Of a stretch of 64,000 nucleotides of DNA, positions 1 through 11,529 are shown piece by piece (position 1 is the stretch's first letter; each line of letters starts with the position of its first letter). Made by a program: the position numbers and the translations under genes. The stretch spans positions 62,001-126,000 of the forward strand of contig PUQB01000323.1 of assembly GCA_003024785.1 (NCBI GenBank), written 5' to 3'. The DNA is from Selaginella tamariscina (lineage: Eukaryota > Streptophyta > Lycopodiopsida > Selaginellales > Selaginellaceae). Below the pieces are notes generated by a model that saw nothing but the letters and a program-made list of their open reading frames with translations, made no database searches and was not told the DNA's origin.

Positions 1-411
1 GGCAAGTACAGCTACAAGAACCTCCTTGACGCCATGACCGACGCCACGTATGCGGCAATGGAGGATCTCGGATACGACGATGTGCAACTCGGGATTAGCG
101 AGACGGGGTGGCCAACAGCAGGCGACAAGGGTGTGGAGACCCAGACAAACGCTGCACTGTACAACGGGAGGCTTGTGCAGAAAGCCGTTGCCGGACGCGG
201 TACACCTCGGCGGCCCGGCACTCCCATTTCCTATTTCATTTTCGCGCTCTTCAACGAGGATCTCAAGCCTGGTACTGTCGAACAAAACTGGGGACTCTTG
301 TATCCAGATGGAAGGCCGGTCTACAAGATTGATCTCACGGGAAGGACGGACGAGTCGCAGTCATCAGTCGCAATTCAGTCCGACAGGAACAACGGCTCCA
401 GTTCTCCGTAG
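1..411 (+). CDS. Glucan endo-1,3-beta-glucosidase (GH17), 3' part, copy 1
   Basis: The frame is open from the first base, so the 5' part lies outside the window; 136 codons are visible to the TAG at 409-411. GH17 enzymes hydrolyse beta-1,3-glucan (callose, fungal wall) in the apoplast or at the plasma membrane. Seen: the GH17 nucleophile motif GISETGWPT at about residues 31-39 (catalytic Glu), then YFIFALFNEDLKPG and EQNWGLLYPDGRPVY, the conserved C-terminal block of the barrel. The tail ends in a Ser-rich stretch (NNGSSSP). The second copy at 46202-47319 (- strand) is nearly identical up to about base 345, with three substitutions noticed. In the second copy a CBM43 domain follows the catalytic domain; here that segment looks largely deleted, so this copy may end early. 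Enzyme class is certain; whether the gene is functional cannot be judged from this part. Confidence 0.93.
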   Translation, partial: GKYSYKNLLDAMTDATYAAMEDLGYDDVQLGISETGWPTAGDKGVETQTNAALYNGRLVQKAVAGRGTPRRPGTPISYFIFALFNEDLKPGTVEQNWGLLYPDGRPVYKIDLTGRTDESQSSVAIQSDRNNGSSSP

Positions 412-720
412 CTGTCCTCGTCGTGGTGAGGCCGATTCGACAAGGGGGAGTATCTAACACACTTGCAGCCCGTGCGGCACTGATCCGAGTAAGTTAATAC
501 TTAATTTCTATCAAGTTATCTGGATTGACTTGTTTGTTGTGTGCAGGCCATGGATCGTGTGAGTTTGATTCAAGCAACTGAGCGTTTTTTCCCCGCCACT
601 CGGTCTAGGCCCGAATCTAGGTGGTCTTGTTGTGCCGTGTACGTGCGAGTTATCTAAGGTGTGTTTCACCCCACCCACCGAGCAACGAAGGTTCCTACTT
701 AAGCCTCTCCAAAAAGATTG
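412..720 (+). other. 3' flank of GH17 copy 1 with CBM43 remnant and possible intron
   Basis: Bases 430-443 share a short word (gccgattcgaca) with the CBM43-coding part of copy 2, but the preceding WCVVK...VDC codons are missing, suggesting a deletion of roughly 60 bases. A plausible intron runs from GTAAGT at 488 to TGTGTGCAG at 547. No convincing coding sequence follows. This is inference from comparing the two copies. Confidence 0.35.
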
Positions 721-1943
721 TTCCCATTCCCACTAAGTAATATGTTATTTATTATCTTTAATAATGATTAATTTGATACCTTGGAAGGACCACTTATAAA
801 TATATAAACTTGGATGAAAACTTAAACGTTGTTTAAAATTAAGTTTTAAGTTTTATTATCCTAAAACAAAATCTTAATTTATCTCTGGAATTTAATTTTT
901 TGTCGTGAAGTCATTTTAAGTATTTTAAATATAATTTTTAGAATTTTAATGTGAACATCAAAAGCACATGAAAGTGATAGTCCTGAGAGGAATGTTCGCA
1001 ACCAACGGAAAAACTATAGGGTACACAAGATACACATTCCAGGCGTTACATAAGCAACATGGGAGTTACATATTGTTGGGTTCTAATTAAGATTAGGTGT
1101 ATGTGTATATGTATATATACGTGTATGATGGTTTTATAATACATACCATACAATGTATTTGATGTGTTTCATTTGCTTTAAAATTAAGAAAATATGGAAA
1201 ACAAGATTGACAGGGAGAACAACAAATGGGGAGGAATAAGAAATAGAGAAAGGAAAAAAATTGTATAAGAAATACATTTGAAATTTAGTTAATTTATGTT
1301 TTTTGTGTTTATTTTATATTTTTTTAGATTTTTTTTTTCATTACTAATCATACTATATGAAAGGTTTTTCATATGTATCGTACGTATTAAAACATGTATG
1401 TAAAATACGCACGTGTATGGGTGGTAAGTATTATGTAAACTTAATTTTAAGCCTTATATGTGAAAGATTATAGAAAGATTGTGTACTTTAACTCCACAAC
1501 TAGAACATGTAACTTTTCATAAAATATTGTTTATACATGTATTATTTTATACACCACCATTAATTGGCCCTTACACAAATGTAGTACATAAATTATTTAA
1601 GTAGTTCAATATTAAAAAATGATGACATTTACAATGATAGTGTACTCAATATACTCTTTCATGTGCTACCTAGAATGTACAATCAAGCAAAAAAAGGCCT
1701 TGGATCCTACGTGTTCCTAGAGAAGAAGAAAATATAGAAGCAAGAAACAAGGAGGCAAACCAATAGTCAAAAGAGATTCTTAAAGAGCAAAAACAAAAAG
1801 AGAAAAATATTATTAATAACAATAACATTGGCAAGGAACAAAACAATCAAATTTAGATAACAAACTTGAAACAATTGTTCATTGGTGCAACTTATAACAA
1901 AGTCAAAGATCATGCCATGCCTCATTCAAAGAAGCTTAAATGT
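721..1943. other. AT-rich intergenic DNA, nothing recognised
   Basis: Long A/T runs and short TA/TG repeats (for example around 1100-1140). I see no conserved reading frame, RNA gene or element boundary before the solo LTR at 1944. Confidence 0.6.
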
Positions 1944-2490
1944 TGTTAAAGATAAAATATTAGGAGCATAGGACATCCTACTATGGAGAGAATAAGGGTA
2001 GGAATGTTTGTAGGAAAGGCTGTGAAGGATCCGGAAAAGGTGCGTAAGGAAAAGGAAGGAAAGGCTGTGAAGGAGGAAAATCCTTACCGAGAGGAAAAGG
2101 AAAAGGAAAAGATGACGTGGCGAAAGGAATGGTAGTTAAGGGGAGTTAGGGCAACGAAGGAAGGGTCTCCATTTGAAGTTTTAGCAGGAGATAAAGGTTC
2201 TCTACACTTTATCTATTGTATTCATATTAGTAATGAAAGGTGCATATTATAAGATCTTGTGTTTATGTATGTGTACTCTCAATGAATGGATTTAACAAGG
2301 CAATAGCCAAAATCCGTTCGTGCCCTTGACTTCGGAGACCAGTCATTGTGGCTTTGAGAGAAGGAGTTTTAATATATATATATGTGTGGAGAGTTGAAGG
2401 AAAGAAAGTGTGTAGCCTTTCTTAAAGGCTAGGAGAAAGTAAACCCGGTTAAACAGGAAAAGGTGGGATATCCGGTTTTCCTGTTTAACA
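1944..2490 (+). repeat. Solo LTR of the B family
   Basis: It begins TGTTAAAG and ends TTTAACA, and is flanked by a perfect 5-bp target-site duplication AATGT (1939-1943 and 2491-2495). The body matches the reverse complement of the LTRs of element B (9665-10385, 13477-14056), including the blocks 'gtctccatttgaagtttt', 'caatgaatgga' and 'caatagccaaaatccgttc'. There is no internal domain, so this is a solo LTR left by unequal or intra-element recombination. A TATA-like tract (tatatatata) lies near 2373. Confidence 0.93.
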
Positions 2491-2885
2491 AATGTTAAAA
2501 GAATAACTCAAGAAAAAATCTTTAAGTAACAAGTTTGAAAATCATTACTTACCTAAAGTTCAAAAATCATGAACAATGATTGCATGGTACTTTTCATGTT
2601 CTAAACACAGCCAATACTACGGAGGCCACATTCATCTCTATCTTCATTCCAATGCTGCCCAATCTCATAGAAGAACATTGGAAAGGATTTTGATTAGGAC
2701 ATGCACACACAAGGTGGTTCTTGGTGAGAATGCCTTGGATGTTCTTTCATGCTCTTAAGGAAGGGTCATCCTTAGTTGCTATTAGTGTATGGGAACTCAT
2801 GCACTACTTGGAATCGGTTGGTGATGTTTGATCTACTAAATGGTATGGCTACCACATTAGACAATATTGTTAGTGTCCATAACTC
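2491..2885. other. Unassigned sequence
   Basis: A 60-codon open stretch at 2576-2758 has no family signature I recognise. It may be the end of an older element; no function is proposed. Confidence 0.4.
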
Positions 2886-3134
2886 TCTCGGGCATAGTTT
2901 TTATTATAACTCAACTCTTTACTTTGGAGTTTAATTATTGCCACATATTGTATTATGTTGATGAGCCTTAAATGTAGTAGGAAACATGCATGCTTGGTGC
3001 ACTTGGGTATGTAGTGATGCTCTGGCTTAGTGTCATTAAGTATTTATAAAAACTCTAAGCAAAATTAAAACTTACCTTTTAGGAAATTCTTTCCTGATTT
3101 TTAATGTCCCAATGGTTTTTTGGATAGTTCAGAT
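2886..3134 (+). repeat. D-family LTR fragment, left half, interrupted by element C
   Basis: Matches the start of the D LTRs (compare 22303 and 33725: catagtttttattat, then ttactttggagtttaattattg). The match breaks at the CAGAT target site of element C and resumes at 22189-22302 with 'gaggttaggaacacc'. C therefore inserted into a pre-existing LTR of the D family. Confidence 0.7.
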
Positions 3135-3504
3135 TGTCACGACTGATACGGAATACTTTGATACATGATACTAGATATAGGATACGGGATACACGGATAC
3201 TGGATATAAGATATGCATATAGGATATGCCTACAAGATATACCTTATGATAAGGGACATTATTTTTAACTCATGACTAAATTATCTCTGGAGTATATTTT
3301 TAGCTCATGCTTAGATTAATTCTTGGAGTTGTGAACATAAAAGTTTCGACATAATTGTTGTACAATCAGTTTTATCAAACACCAGTCATCAATGATCATT
3401 CTTGTCTTGTTCTTTGTCTTTCCTTACCTCTTGTTCTCGTCTTGTTCCTAGTTCTTGTCCTGCTCTTGAGTCAAGCCTCCTTGCTCTTGGATTGTGACTT
3501 GATA
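3135..3504 (+). repeat. Element C 5' LTR
   Basis: 370 bp, TGTCAC...TTGATA, aligned with 21806-22183 through the series of GGATAC/GATATA short repeats, the 'aagggacattattttta' block and the 'gagtcaagcctcctt' end. Many substitutions between the two LTRs show an older insertion. No convincing primer-binding site follows it. Confidence 0.92.
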
Positions 3505-4017
3505 ATTTGATAGTTATTTCCTTTCATAACTCCTTGATTTCTAGTACCTTTTTTTTTTGGTTCTTCTCTTTCATTTTCCTTCTTTTTTCTTTCACAGATC
3601 ATGGCAAATTTTGAGCAATTTCAATGTGAGACCAAATGTTGCTTCATGAGCTGGCCACTTTGTGCCAAGTGGTCACATATATGTAAGGTTCCACCAACGC
3701 GGTGCATGTAGCTGCTAATGCATTTCCAAGGCTATTGCACAGGCTCTCTCTCAAGCATTTGTGGTTTCCTCTTTATTGAACTCTTCTTTAAAGCCGAAGA
3801 TTATTATGCTAGAAAAGTTTAGTGGCAATCGTGTCAATTTCTAAGGTTCTTGAATCAGATCAGGCTTTTGATCCACATGCAACCAACGTCGCTACTCGAC
3901 TGATGCACAAAAGGTTGGCCTTTTGGCATCCTTATTAGTTGGATCCCCACAGGCTTGGGTTGCTCCTTTGCTGGAGCGTGACGACCATATGGAAGACTTC
4001 GAAGGATTCGTGGTTGC
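3505..4017 (+). pseudogene. Element C gag, 5' piece
   Basis: A degenerate gag start (ATG at 3601) is followed by in-frame stops. The last stretch before 4018 reads through the A target site into the gag at 17406 (a reading like EDFEGFVV, then AFEACFGDPDKYR on the other side). The protein would form the virus-like particle. Broken by stops and by element A. Confidence 0.7.
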
Positions 4018-4539
4018 TGTTAGAGGCCAAAATATAGCATGTAGGAACTGCATACATAGGACTTTCCTACGGTGGAGGAATAACTTGTAAGAAAGTAATA
4101 GTAGGAAATATCCTGTGTACAGGAAAATCCTACAGCAGTAGGAAATCCTACAGGGTAGGAAGGATCCTACGGTTGCAGGAAGCAGACAGTTATGACGGTT
4201 GGAGGAGGATAGGATACGGTTGAAGGCAGGAAGAGAGAGAGACTATGAAGGCTATGAAGGCTATGGAGAGCAATGCATGAGAGAGAGAGTATCTTAGGGA
4301 GAGAAGTTCTCACTTGCTATCTCTTTGTATTCATATAGTAATGCAAGTGATGCTTATATGGGGTATTGTGAATGCTTATACATACATAATAAAGCAAAAT
4401 CCTATCCTTGACCTTAGAGACGAAATAAGTGTATATCTATAGAGCTCTCTATTGGACGGAATCCCTATACTTTAACGTGCAAAGCTTTTCCTGCGCTGTG
4501 AACAGTGTTTTCTGCACAGGAAAGTTTTGTATGTTAACA
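4018..4539 (+). repeat. Element A 5' LTR
   Basis: 522 bp. Contains a dense array of the 6-mers TCCTAC and GTAGGA in alternating orientation (about 4063-4175), a 'ctatgaaggctatgaagg' repeat near 4243-4264, a GAGAGA tract and a U3/R-like AT region. Highly similar to 16861-17405. Confidence 0.95.
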
Positions 4540-4541
4540 CA

Positions 4542-4560
4542 TGGCGACCACGGAGGGATT
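4542..4560 (+). promoter_or_regulatory. Element A primer-binding site
   Basis: The sequence tggcgaccacggagggat lies two bases after the LTR end. A near copy sits in the same position beside the LTRs of B (minus strand, tggcgaccacgatggga) and E (tggcaaccacggaggga). The conserved position argues that it primes minus-strand synthesis; the tRNA is not identified. Confidence 0.75.
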
Positions 4561-4653
4561 TCGCCATTGTTGTGGAGGAATTTGTTGAATTCCTAAGTGA
4601 GAAGTAGCTCTGAGAGAAGTAGAGCTTAAAGAAGTGTGTATATATGATAATGG

Positions 4654-6228
4654 ATGGAGCCTTGGAGGCAACATAATCCTAACTCGTCTCTAGCAAGAGA
4701 GAGAGATAATAGGCAGGCCGAGAGGGAGAAAGTGCTGCTAAAGGTGTGGAGGATATACAATACGGTGACTATCAAACTGCAGGAGAAGAGGAGTTGGAAG
4801 GAACTCCTCGGAGAACAGGATTTCCTATTAGACCAGGAGGAGTATCTCCTGGAAATTCCCCTCTTGGTGAGGAGGAAGGTGGTAGAGAAAACCCACCGAG
4901 TATGTCTAATATGACACTTTTCCCCGGAATGTTGGGAGGCACATTGATGTTCCCAATATTTTCCGCAGGAAAGAAGGAAAATCCTAAAAGACATTTATTG
5001 CAGTTTGAGGAAGTTGTAAAGTTGTATAAAGTAAGCAATGCAGATAAGTTGCTTATATTTCCTCACACATTAAAAGGAAATGCATCTGATTGGTATTATG
5101 AGTTGGAGAAGAGGTGAGAGAAGATTATGAGAAAGTTACAGAAGCTTTTAAAGAATACTTTAAAAAGGAAGAGTTGCCTGAAGAGCACTTAGAGAAGCTC
5201 AGAAATATCCTACAAGGAAAAACTGAAACTCTAGAGGAATATACACACCGTTTTAAAAAGCATGAAAAGAAATGCTCACTATATGTTAAGGAAGAAGCTT
5301 TGCTTCAATGGTATAAGCAAGGATTGCAGAAGCCATATAGGCATTATGCAATGACAATTGAGGAAGTAGACAGGAAAGATCTTGTAAAGCATCTTAAAGA
5401 TTATGAGAAGAAGAGGAGACAAATAGAAAATATAGCAGAAGGAAAGATAAAATCCTCAAGGAGAAAGGAGGATAGTTCAGATGATGAGGATGAACCTATC
5501 AAAGTTCGGGATTATAAGGCTGATGAGAGAATGTTATTACAGCTAGTTAAGTCCTTGAAAGGTAATCCTGTGTATAAGGAATTAGATGCCAAAGTATGGT
5601 GTGCCAAGTGTAAAAATCCTGGACATACTAAGGATGAGTGTAGACTACAGTTGCCAAAATGTCAAATATGTGATAAAGAAGGACATTCGGCAAAAGACTG
5701 TAAGTATTTTATTAATCAAAATGTGGCACGTGTGGAAAAAGAAAGGAGAAAGAAGGAAGAAAGGAAGGCTGGTATAACAGGCCGTTTCCTGTGAGACAAC
5801 CACCTGTTACCACATTCCCATCTCGGAATAGGAAAGCTCTATTATGAGGAACAGCCTGGGAGTTGGGAAGAAGGAAGAAATAGGAATCCTTTTGATAACA
5901 GAAGGAATGTTCCTTATACAGGAGGAGATGATAGGCTGTATGAGGGAATCAAACTAGATATGCTCCACCATATAAGCCTAATATGGGAAGGAAGGAGACG
6001 TCCTACAGAGGACCAGAAAGATATCCAAGAAAAGAAAGTTATGGAGATCAAAATAACTATAGACAAAGACAAGTACAAGGAAGGAATTCTATTAATCTTA
6101 CTTGTTATACATGTGGAGAGAAAGGACATATTTCTCCAAATTGTCCTAAGAATCAGCCTTCCACCTCAAACAATGCTCCAAGAGAGAGCTTGGAGCTCGG
6201 TTCATTGATGTGGACGAGAATGAGCTAA
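4654..6228 (+). pseudogene. gag: Element A gag, three CCHC zinc knuckles, frameshifted
   Basis: Starts at ATG 4654 (MEPWRQH), changes frame near 4750 and again near 5113, then runs to 5794 and resumes to about 6228. The capsid-like part contains FPGMLGG, SAGKKENPKRH and LKGNASDWYYELE. The nucleocapsid has CAKCKNPGHTKDEC and CQICDKEGHSAKDC (about 5600-5705) and a third knuckle, CYTCGEKGHISPNC (about 6105-6146), all CX2CX4HX4C. The homologous gag of B is longer and better preserved at the N terminus. Role: RNA packaging and particle assembly. The frameshifts make it non-functional as read. Confidence 0.88.
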
Positions 6229-6240
6229 AACCATCCTGCC

Positions 6241-7029
6241 GTGAGAGCAGTAATCTGTACAAAAAGAAATATATGTCAGAAACAGGAATACCTTCCAGCA
6301 GAAGAAGGAAATTCTGTGTATCCATTGCGGGATAGTACGCAAACAATGGGAGAGATGAACACTCATCTCCAAGAACGAGATCTCCCTGAGTATATCTCGG
6401 ATGATGATACACAACCGACGGATATACCTAAAGATCTAAAAATAACTGATTCTATTTTAGGGAAGAATATTCAAGAGAAAAAGAATATTCCTGTAAAACA
6501 GAGTAACCCTAGAAAACAGAGCATTCCTGTGAAACGGATTCAGGATGACGTGGCAGAATCAATGGCTCAAAGTGCATTGAGCCAAGAAATTACAATCACG
6601 TTGGGACAATTAATACATATTGCCCCATATATTAAAAATCAAATCTTGGAAATGTTGAACATTGTTCCAAAATCCTTACCTGCATATACAGGAAATGAAA
6701 TTCACCGAGTAGAAAAACATTATGAAAAAGAAGGTGATTATGATGGGTATGTGCCCAGCATTACTGTATATATTGGTAAAAACAAGATAAAAGAAGTCCT
6801 TATAGATGGAGGCTCAGGAGTTAATTTTATTGAGGAACATGCTTGTAAGAAAATGGGTTTAGGACCCATTGAGCCTGCTCCTTTTAATTTAAAAATGGCA
6901 GACCAGAGAAGTGTCAAGCCTACAGGTATAGTGAGAGGAGTGACTATATCTATAAAGGGTCTTAAATATAAGTGTCCCTTATTGTCCTCCAAATGGAAGG
7001 AAAAGATACTGTATATACTATGTTATTAG
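6241..7029 (+). pseudogene. Element A aspartic protease region
   Basis: The active-site loop reads VLIDGGSGVNFIEEHACKKM (Asp-Gly-Gly instead of the more usual Asp-Ser/Thr-Gly), followed by MADQRS and GIVRGVTISIKG. Asp-Gly-Gly proteases occur in Tat-type plant elements (family knowledge). The B protease also reads LIDGG, so this is a family trait, not a mutation. A stop at 7027-7029 and a change of frame separate it from RT. It would cleave the polyprotein. Confidence 0.85.
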
Positions 7030-7268
7030 GTACCTTGGCTGAAAACTGCTAAAGTTATACAGGATTGGGGAACAGGAAAGATGACGCTGGGAGAAGGAGA
7101 AGGAAAACCGGTGATATACAATCATACAAAAAGGTATGTTAAAAAGGAAAATAGACCCTTATTTTAGAAGGATATGACTGGTTTAATGGCTTAGACGATC
7201 AGGAAGAAGTAGAAATCCTGAAAGCATATCCTGACTTAAAAGTCCTGACAGATATAGACTTAAACGTA

Positions 7269-7499
7269 GTGCTGAAAGGAAAGAAAACTGTTCAGCAGAA
7301 GGAAGAAGATAGGCCCGGATTGCAGGAAAAGTTCTATAAGGCAATCCCATATGAGATTGATTTACAGGAACAACCTGCAGAGTATACATATGTGTATACT
7401 ACAGATCCTTTGCAGCAAGTGAATATAGGTACAGAAAATGAACCTAAAAACCTATTCATTGCTCAGGAATTAGATAAGAATTCCAGGAAAAAGGATTGA
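7269..7499 (+). pseudogene. Element A protease-RT linker segment
   Basis: 76 codons ending QELDKNSRKKD, continuing in a shifted frame into RT at 7496. Homologous linker sequence survives in B (10560-10800, reverse strand) and E (25190-25440), where the following RT is missing. It therefore marks the edge of their shared deletion. Confidence 0.6.
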
Positions 7500-8889
7500 A
7501 TTTGCTTCAAAAATATCAGGATGTTTTTGCCTGGTCCTATAAAGATCTTAAAGGCATACCTCCTGAATTGTGTACACACACTATACAATTATTACCAGGA
7601 AGTGAGCCTGTGAAACAGAGAGCATATAGGATGAATCCTAATTATGCACAGCTTGTGAAGGAGGAGATAGATAAGCTGTTAAGTGTAGGTTTTATTTATC
7701 CTATACAGGGCGCACAATGGTTATCACCACTTGTGATTGTTCCTAAAAAGAATGGAAAGTTGAGAGTATGTGTAAACTATAAGAAGTTAAATGATGCCAC
7801 CAAGAAGGATGTTTTTCCTATCCCATTTACAGAAGAAATGTTGGATAGTGTGGCCGGACATGAGATGTATTCCTTTATGGATGGATTCTCAGGATATAAT
7901 CAGATTCTAGTAGCTCCGAGGACCAACATAAAACAGCTTTTATAAGTCCATGGGGTGCATATGCATATAAAGTTATGCCATTTGGCTTATGTAATGCACC
8001 TTTTACTTTCCAAAGGATCATAACTGATACCTTTAGGGAATATTTATTGGATTTTATGAAAGTTTTTATGGATGATTTTAGTGTATATAGTGATAAAGAG
8101 AATCATCTTTACTGTTTAGAAAGGTGTTTTCAGAAATGTAAGCAAAATCAAGTTGCTTTAAATCCTGAGAAATGTAATTTTTTTGTAAAATCAGGAGTTC
8201 TCTTAGGACATGTAGTATGTAAGGAAGGAATCCTGGTGGATCAGGATAAGGTTAAAGTTATACTTACCTTACAATCACCGCAGGATCTAAAAGAATTAAG
8301 GCGGTTTTTAGGAAAGATTGGCTATCATAGGAGGTTTATTAAGGATTATGCCCAAATAGCCAGACCTTTAACTGACCTTTTAAAGGCAGGAAAATCCTAT
8401 GATTGGACTCTTGCATGTCAGGAAGCTTTTGATACATTAAGGAAATCTTTAGTAACAGCACCTATATTAGTAAATCCTAAATGGGACAGGGAATTTCATG
8501 TGCAGGTTGATGCCTCAGACATCGCAATAGGAGCTATCCTTACGCAGACGCAGGAAGATGGAAAGGACCGTCCTATCTACTATGCAAGTCGCAGGTTAAC
8601 ACCGGCAGAGGTAAACTATACTACCACAGAAAAAGAAGCTTTAGGAATGGTATATGCAATTCATAAATTCAGACACTATTTATTGGCTAATAAAGTCAAA
8701 ATCTTTGTAGATCATAAGGCTTTGTTACATCTTTTAAACAAGCCAGTCCTAACAGGACGTTTAGCTAGATGGTTTCTCCTGTTACAGGAATATGATTTTC
8801 AAATCATACATAAACCCGGTAGACAGCATGAACAGGCTGACCATTTAAGCCGCATTAAAACAGGAGAAGTTCCAATCCAGTATGGATGA
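7496..8889 (+). pseudogene. pol: Element A reverse transcriptase and RNase H, one frameshift
   Basis: RT blocks: GSEPVKQRAYRMNP, WLSPLVIVPKKNGKLRVCVN, FMDGFSGYNQI, MPFGLCNAPFTFQ and the catalytic VFMDDFSVYS (about 8063-8092). A single-base shift near 7935 separates the first 149 codons from the remaining 304; both halves are otherwise open. RNase H follows with VQVDASDIAIGAIL, TTTEKEALGMVYAI and VDHKALLHLLNK (catalytic D, E, D), ending in the 'ADHLSRI' signature. Copies the genomic RNA into DNA. One lesion in 1.4 kb fits a young element. Confidence 0.95.
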
Positions 8890-9664
8890 CTTTCCTGATG
8901 CACACTTGTTTCATGTGCACATTCCTCCTACATGGATGGAGGATATAAAAGTTTATTTGTCGACTGGACTAGTTCCACCATCCTATGAGACTAATGATCA
9001 GAAAAAGTTATTTGTCGTGAGGACACGACGTTATTCTTTGGTGGGAGGAAAGTTATATAAGACGGGTCAGGATGGAGTGTTAAGACGTTGGGTGGAACCT
9101 TTTGAGGTTATGGATATCCTGAAAGAGGCCCATGCGGGTCTAGCAGGAGGGCATTTTGCAGAGGAAATAACTGCAAGGAAAATATTACAGGCTGGGTTAT
9201 GGTGGCCTACATTATGGAAGGATGTAGGAGATTTCTGTAGGAAATGTGATAAGTGTCAAAGAGCACATATACCACCTAAGAAACAGGTATATCCTTTAAA
9301 TCCTATCCTACCGCTAGAACCTTTTCAAAGGTGGGGAATGGATTTTATAGGACCTATAAATCCTGCGAGTACAAAAAGGAATCAATATATTCTGGTACTT
9401 ACGGATTATATGACTAAGTGGGTAGAAGCAGAACCTATGAGGAAAGCTGATGCTTATAATACAGCCCGTGCTATATATAATATGATTATAGTACGGTATG
9501 GAATTCCTAAGGAAATCATAAGTGATAGAGGAAAACACTTTATTAATGAAACAATTCAACACTTAAGAATTTGTTATAAAACATAAGAAATCTACACCTT
9601 ATTATCCTCAAGGAATGGTCACTGAATCTACAAATAAAGTCCTTAAGAATGTTTTAAGGAAAGT
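8882..9664 (+). pseudogene. Element A integrase, N-terminal and core part
   Basis: HHCC zinc-binding region: HAGLAGGHFAEE ... CRKCDKCQRAH. Catalytic core: MDFIGPINPAS ... LTDYMTKWVEAEPM (first Asp) and EIISDRGKHFIN (second Asp). The frame shifts near 9575; the glutamate region (YYPQG..TESTNKVLKNVL) follows in another frame. The gene is then cut at 9664 by element B and resumes at 14057. The AAAGT duplication flanking B shows this was one continuous gene. Confidence 0.93.
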
Positions 9665-10385
9665 TGTTAACAGAAAGGGCTCTCTGCTCACCTTTTCCTA
9701 TTTAACCTGTTTCTTCACGCAGACAGGAAACCTTTCATACAACGTACAGGAAGGTACACCCTTCCTTTCTCAACTCTCAATATATCTGTATATTATATAG
9801 ACTTCTCCAGTGCCACTATGACTGGTCTCCAAAGTCAAGGGCAAGAACGGATTTTGGCTATTGCCTTGTTAGATCCATTCATTGAGAGTAACATACACAC
9901 ACACAAGATTCTCTAATATGCACCTTTCATTACTAACATGAATACAAAGACAAAGTGTAGAGAACCTTTATCTCTTGCTAAAACTTCAAATGGAGACCCC
10001 TTCTCCTGTTAGAACTTCCTGTTGAGACCCTTCTGGAGACTCCTTCTCCCTTGCCCTAAACTCCTTAACTACCTTCCTCTCGCCACGTCATCCTTTACCT
10101 TTTCCTTTTCCTTCACCTTTTCCTTTTCCTCTCGTAAGGATTTTCCTCTTCACAGCCTTTCCTTCCTTTTCCTTACTCACCTTTTCCTCTCGGTACTTCA
10201 CAGCTTTTCTTTCCTTTTCCTTACGCACTTTTTCCTCTCGTACTTCAAAACCTTTCTTTCTTTTCCTTACGCACCTTTTCCTCTCAGTAAGTGATTTTCA
10301 GCCTTTCCTTCGCTTATTACAGACCTTCCTACCTTTATTCTCTCCACAGTAGGACGTCCTATGCTCCTAATATTTTACTTTAACA
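9665..10385 (-). repeat. Element B 3' LTR (left), with internal tandem expansion
   Basis: 721 bp, versus 580 bp for the other LTR. The extra length is a degenerate tandem array of about 50-60 bp units (ttccttttccttacgcac, ttttcctctcggtac) at about 10085-10300. Otherwise colinear with 13477-14056. Confidence 0.92.
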
Positions 10386-11145
10386 CTGCCCCCTCTTATT
10401 TGTTGCTGTGTCTCACGCAACTTATCCTACTCCTTCTTTGGATTTTGATCTTCATGGTACTTAAGTTGTAGCACTTGATTTCCTGTGTGGATCTGCATTT
10501 GCTTTCTCTTCTCCTGAATAGTTTTTCCTTCCTGTTCTTTTGGCTTATTTTCTGTTTATATTCACTGCTTTAAAGGATATATGGTATACACATATGTATA
10601 CTCTGAAGGTTGTTCTGCAAATCAATCTTATATCAAGATTGCCTTATAAAAATTTCTTGTAATTCAGGTCTGTCGTTTTCCTTTGCTGAACAGTTTTCTT
10701 TCCTTTCAGCATTACGTGAAGGTCAATATTTGTTAAGACCTTCAAGTTAGGATATGCTTAGGATTTCTACCTCTTTCTGGTCATCTAACCATTAAACAGT
10801 CATATTCTTTTAAAACAAGAGTCGGATTTCTTTTCATACCTTTTAGTATGATTGTAGATCATTGGTTTTCCTTCTCCTTCTTCTACCATCATCTTCCTGT
10901 TCTTCCATTCTGAATAACCTTATCAGACTTAATCCATATTCTGGCTAAGAACATAGTATAAACAATGTCCTTTTCTTCTTTTGTAGGACAACAAGGATAT
11001 CCTAAATTTGAATCCTTTTACTGTGATAGTGACTCCTCTCATTTGTTAGTGACCTTACTTTGTTTATCAGCCATTTTAAAGTTAAATGAAGCAGGTTGGA
11101 TTGGTCCTAAAACCATCCTTTTACATTCACCTTCTTCAATAAAAT
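10386..11145 (-). other. Element B untranslated tail after the RT/IN deletion
   Basis: Carries decayed protease C-terminal and linker sequence homologous to A 6990-7400 (for example rc of tatggtatacacatatgtatac), then about 170 bp found again beside the E polypurine tract (ttgctttctctt.tcctgaatag) and not in A. No complete reading frame. Confidence 0.7.
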
Positions 11146-11421
11146 TCACACTAAACCTCCATCTATTAACACTCGTTTTAACTTATTTCTGCCCAATACT
11201 GTGATGCAAAGAAACTGTCCATTATAATCATCTTCATACAGTACTTCCTTATCCATTTTAGAAACTGTATATCCTTCACTCGAAGGTGGTGTTTGCTGAA
11301 CTAAGCTCACTGCATTTAATATTTGGTTTCTTATATAAGGAGCTACCTTTATCAACTGTTCAAGTGAATCTTTATCTCCTGATTTATAGCTTGGTGATAC
11401 ATGGTCCATTGTTTTAATCAT
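11146..11421 (-). pseudogene. Element B protease, truncated
   Basis: 91 codons ending VLIDGGLV then stop. The catalytic Asp-Gly-Gly is present, but the rest of the domain is out of frame. Upstream KVAPYIRNQILNAV matches the A protease precursor (HIAPYIKNQILEML). Confidence 0.75.
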
Positions 11422-11529
11422 GTATGGTAATAATGAAAACTTTGTTCACCTTTATCTATATCACCTTTGTCTGTACCTTCTGATTCGTTATTAGTCTGAC
11501 CTTTCTGGTCCGAATCTTGACTTGCTCGT

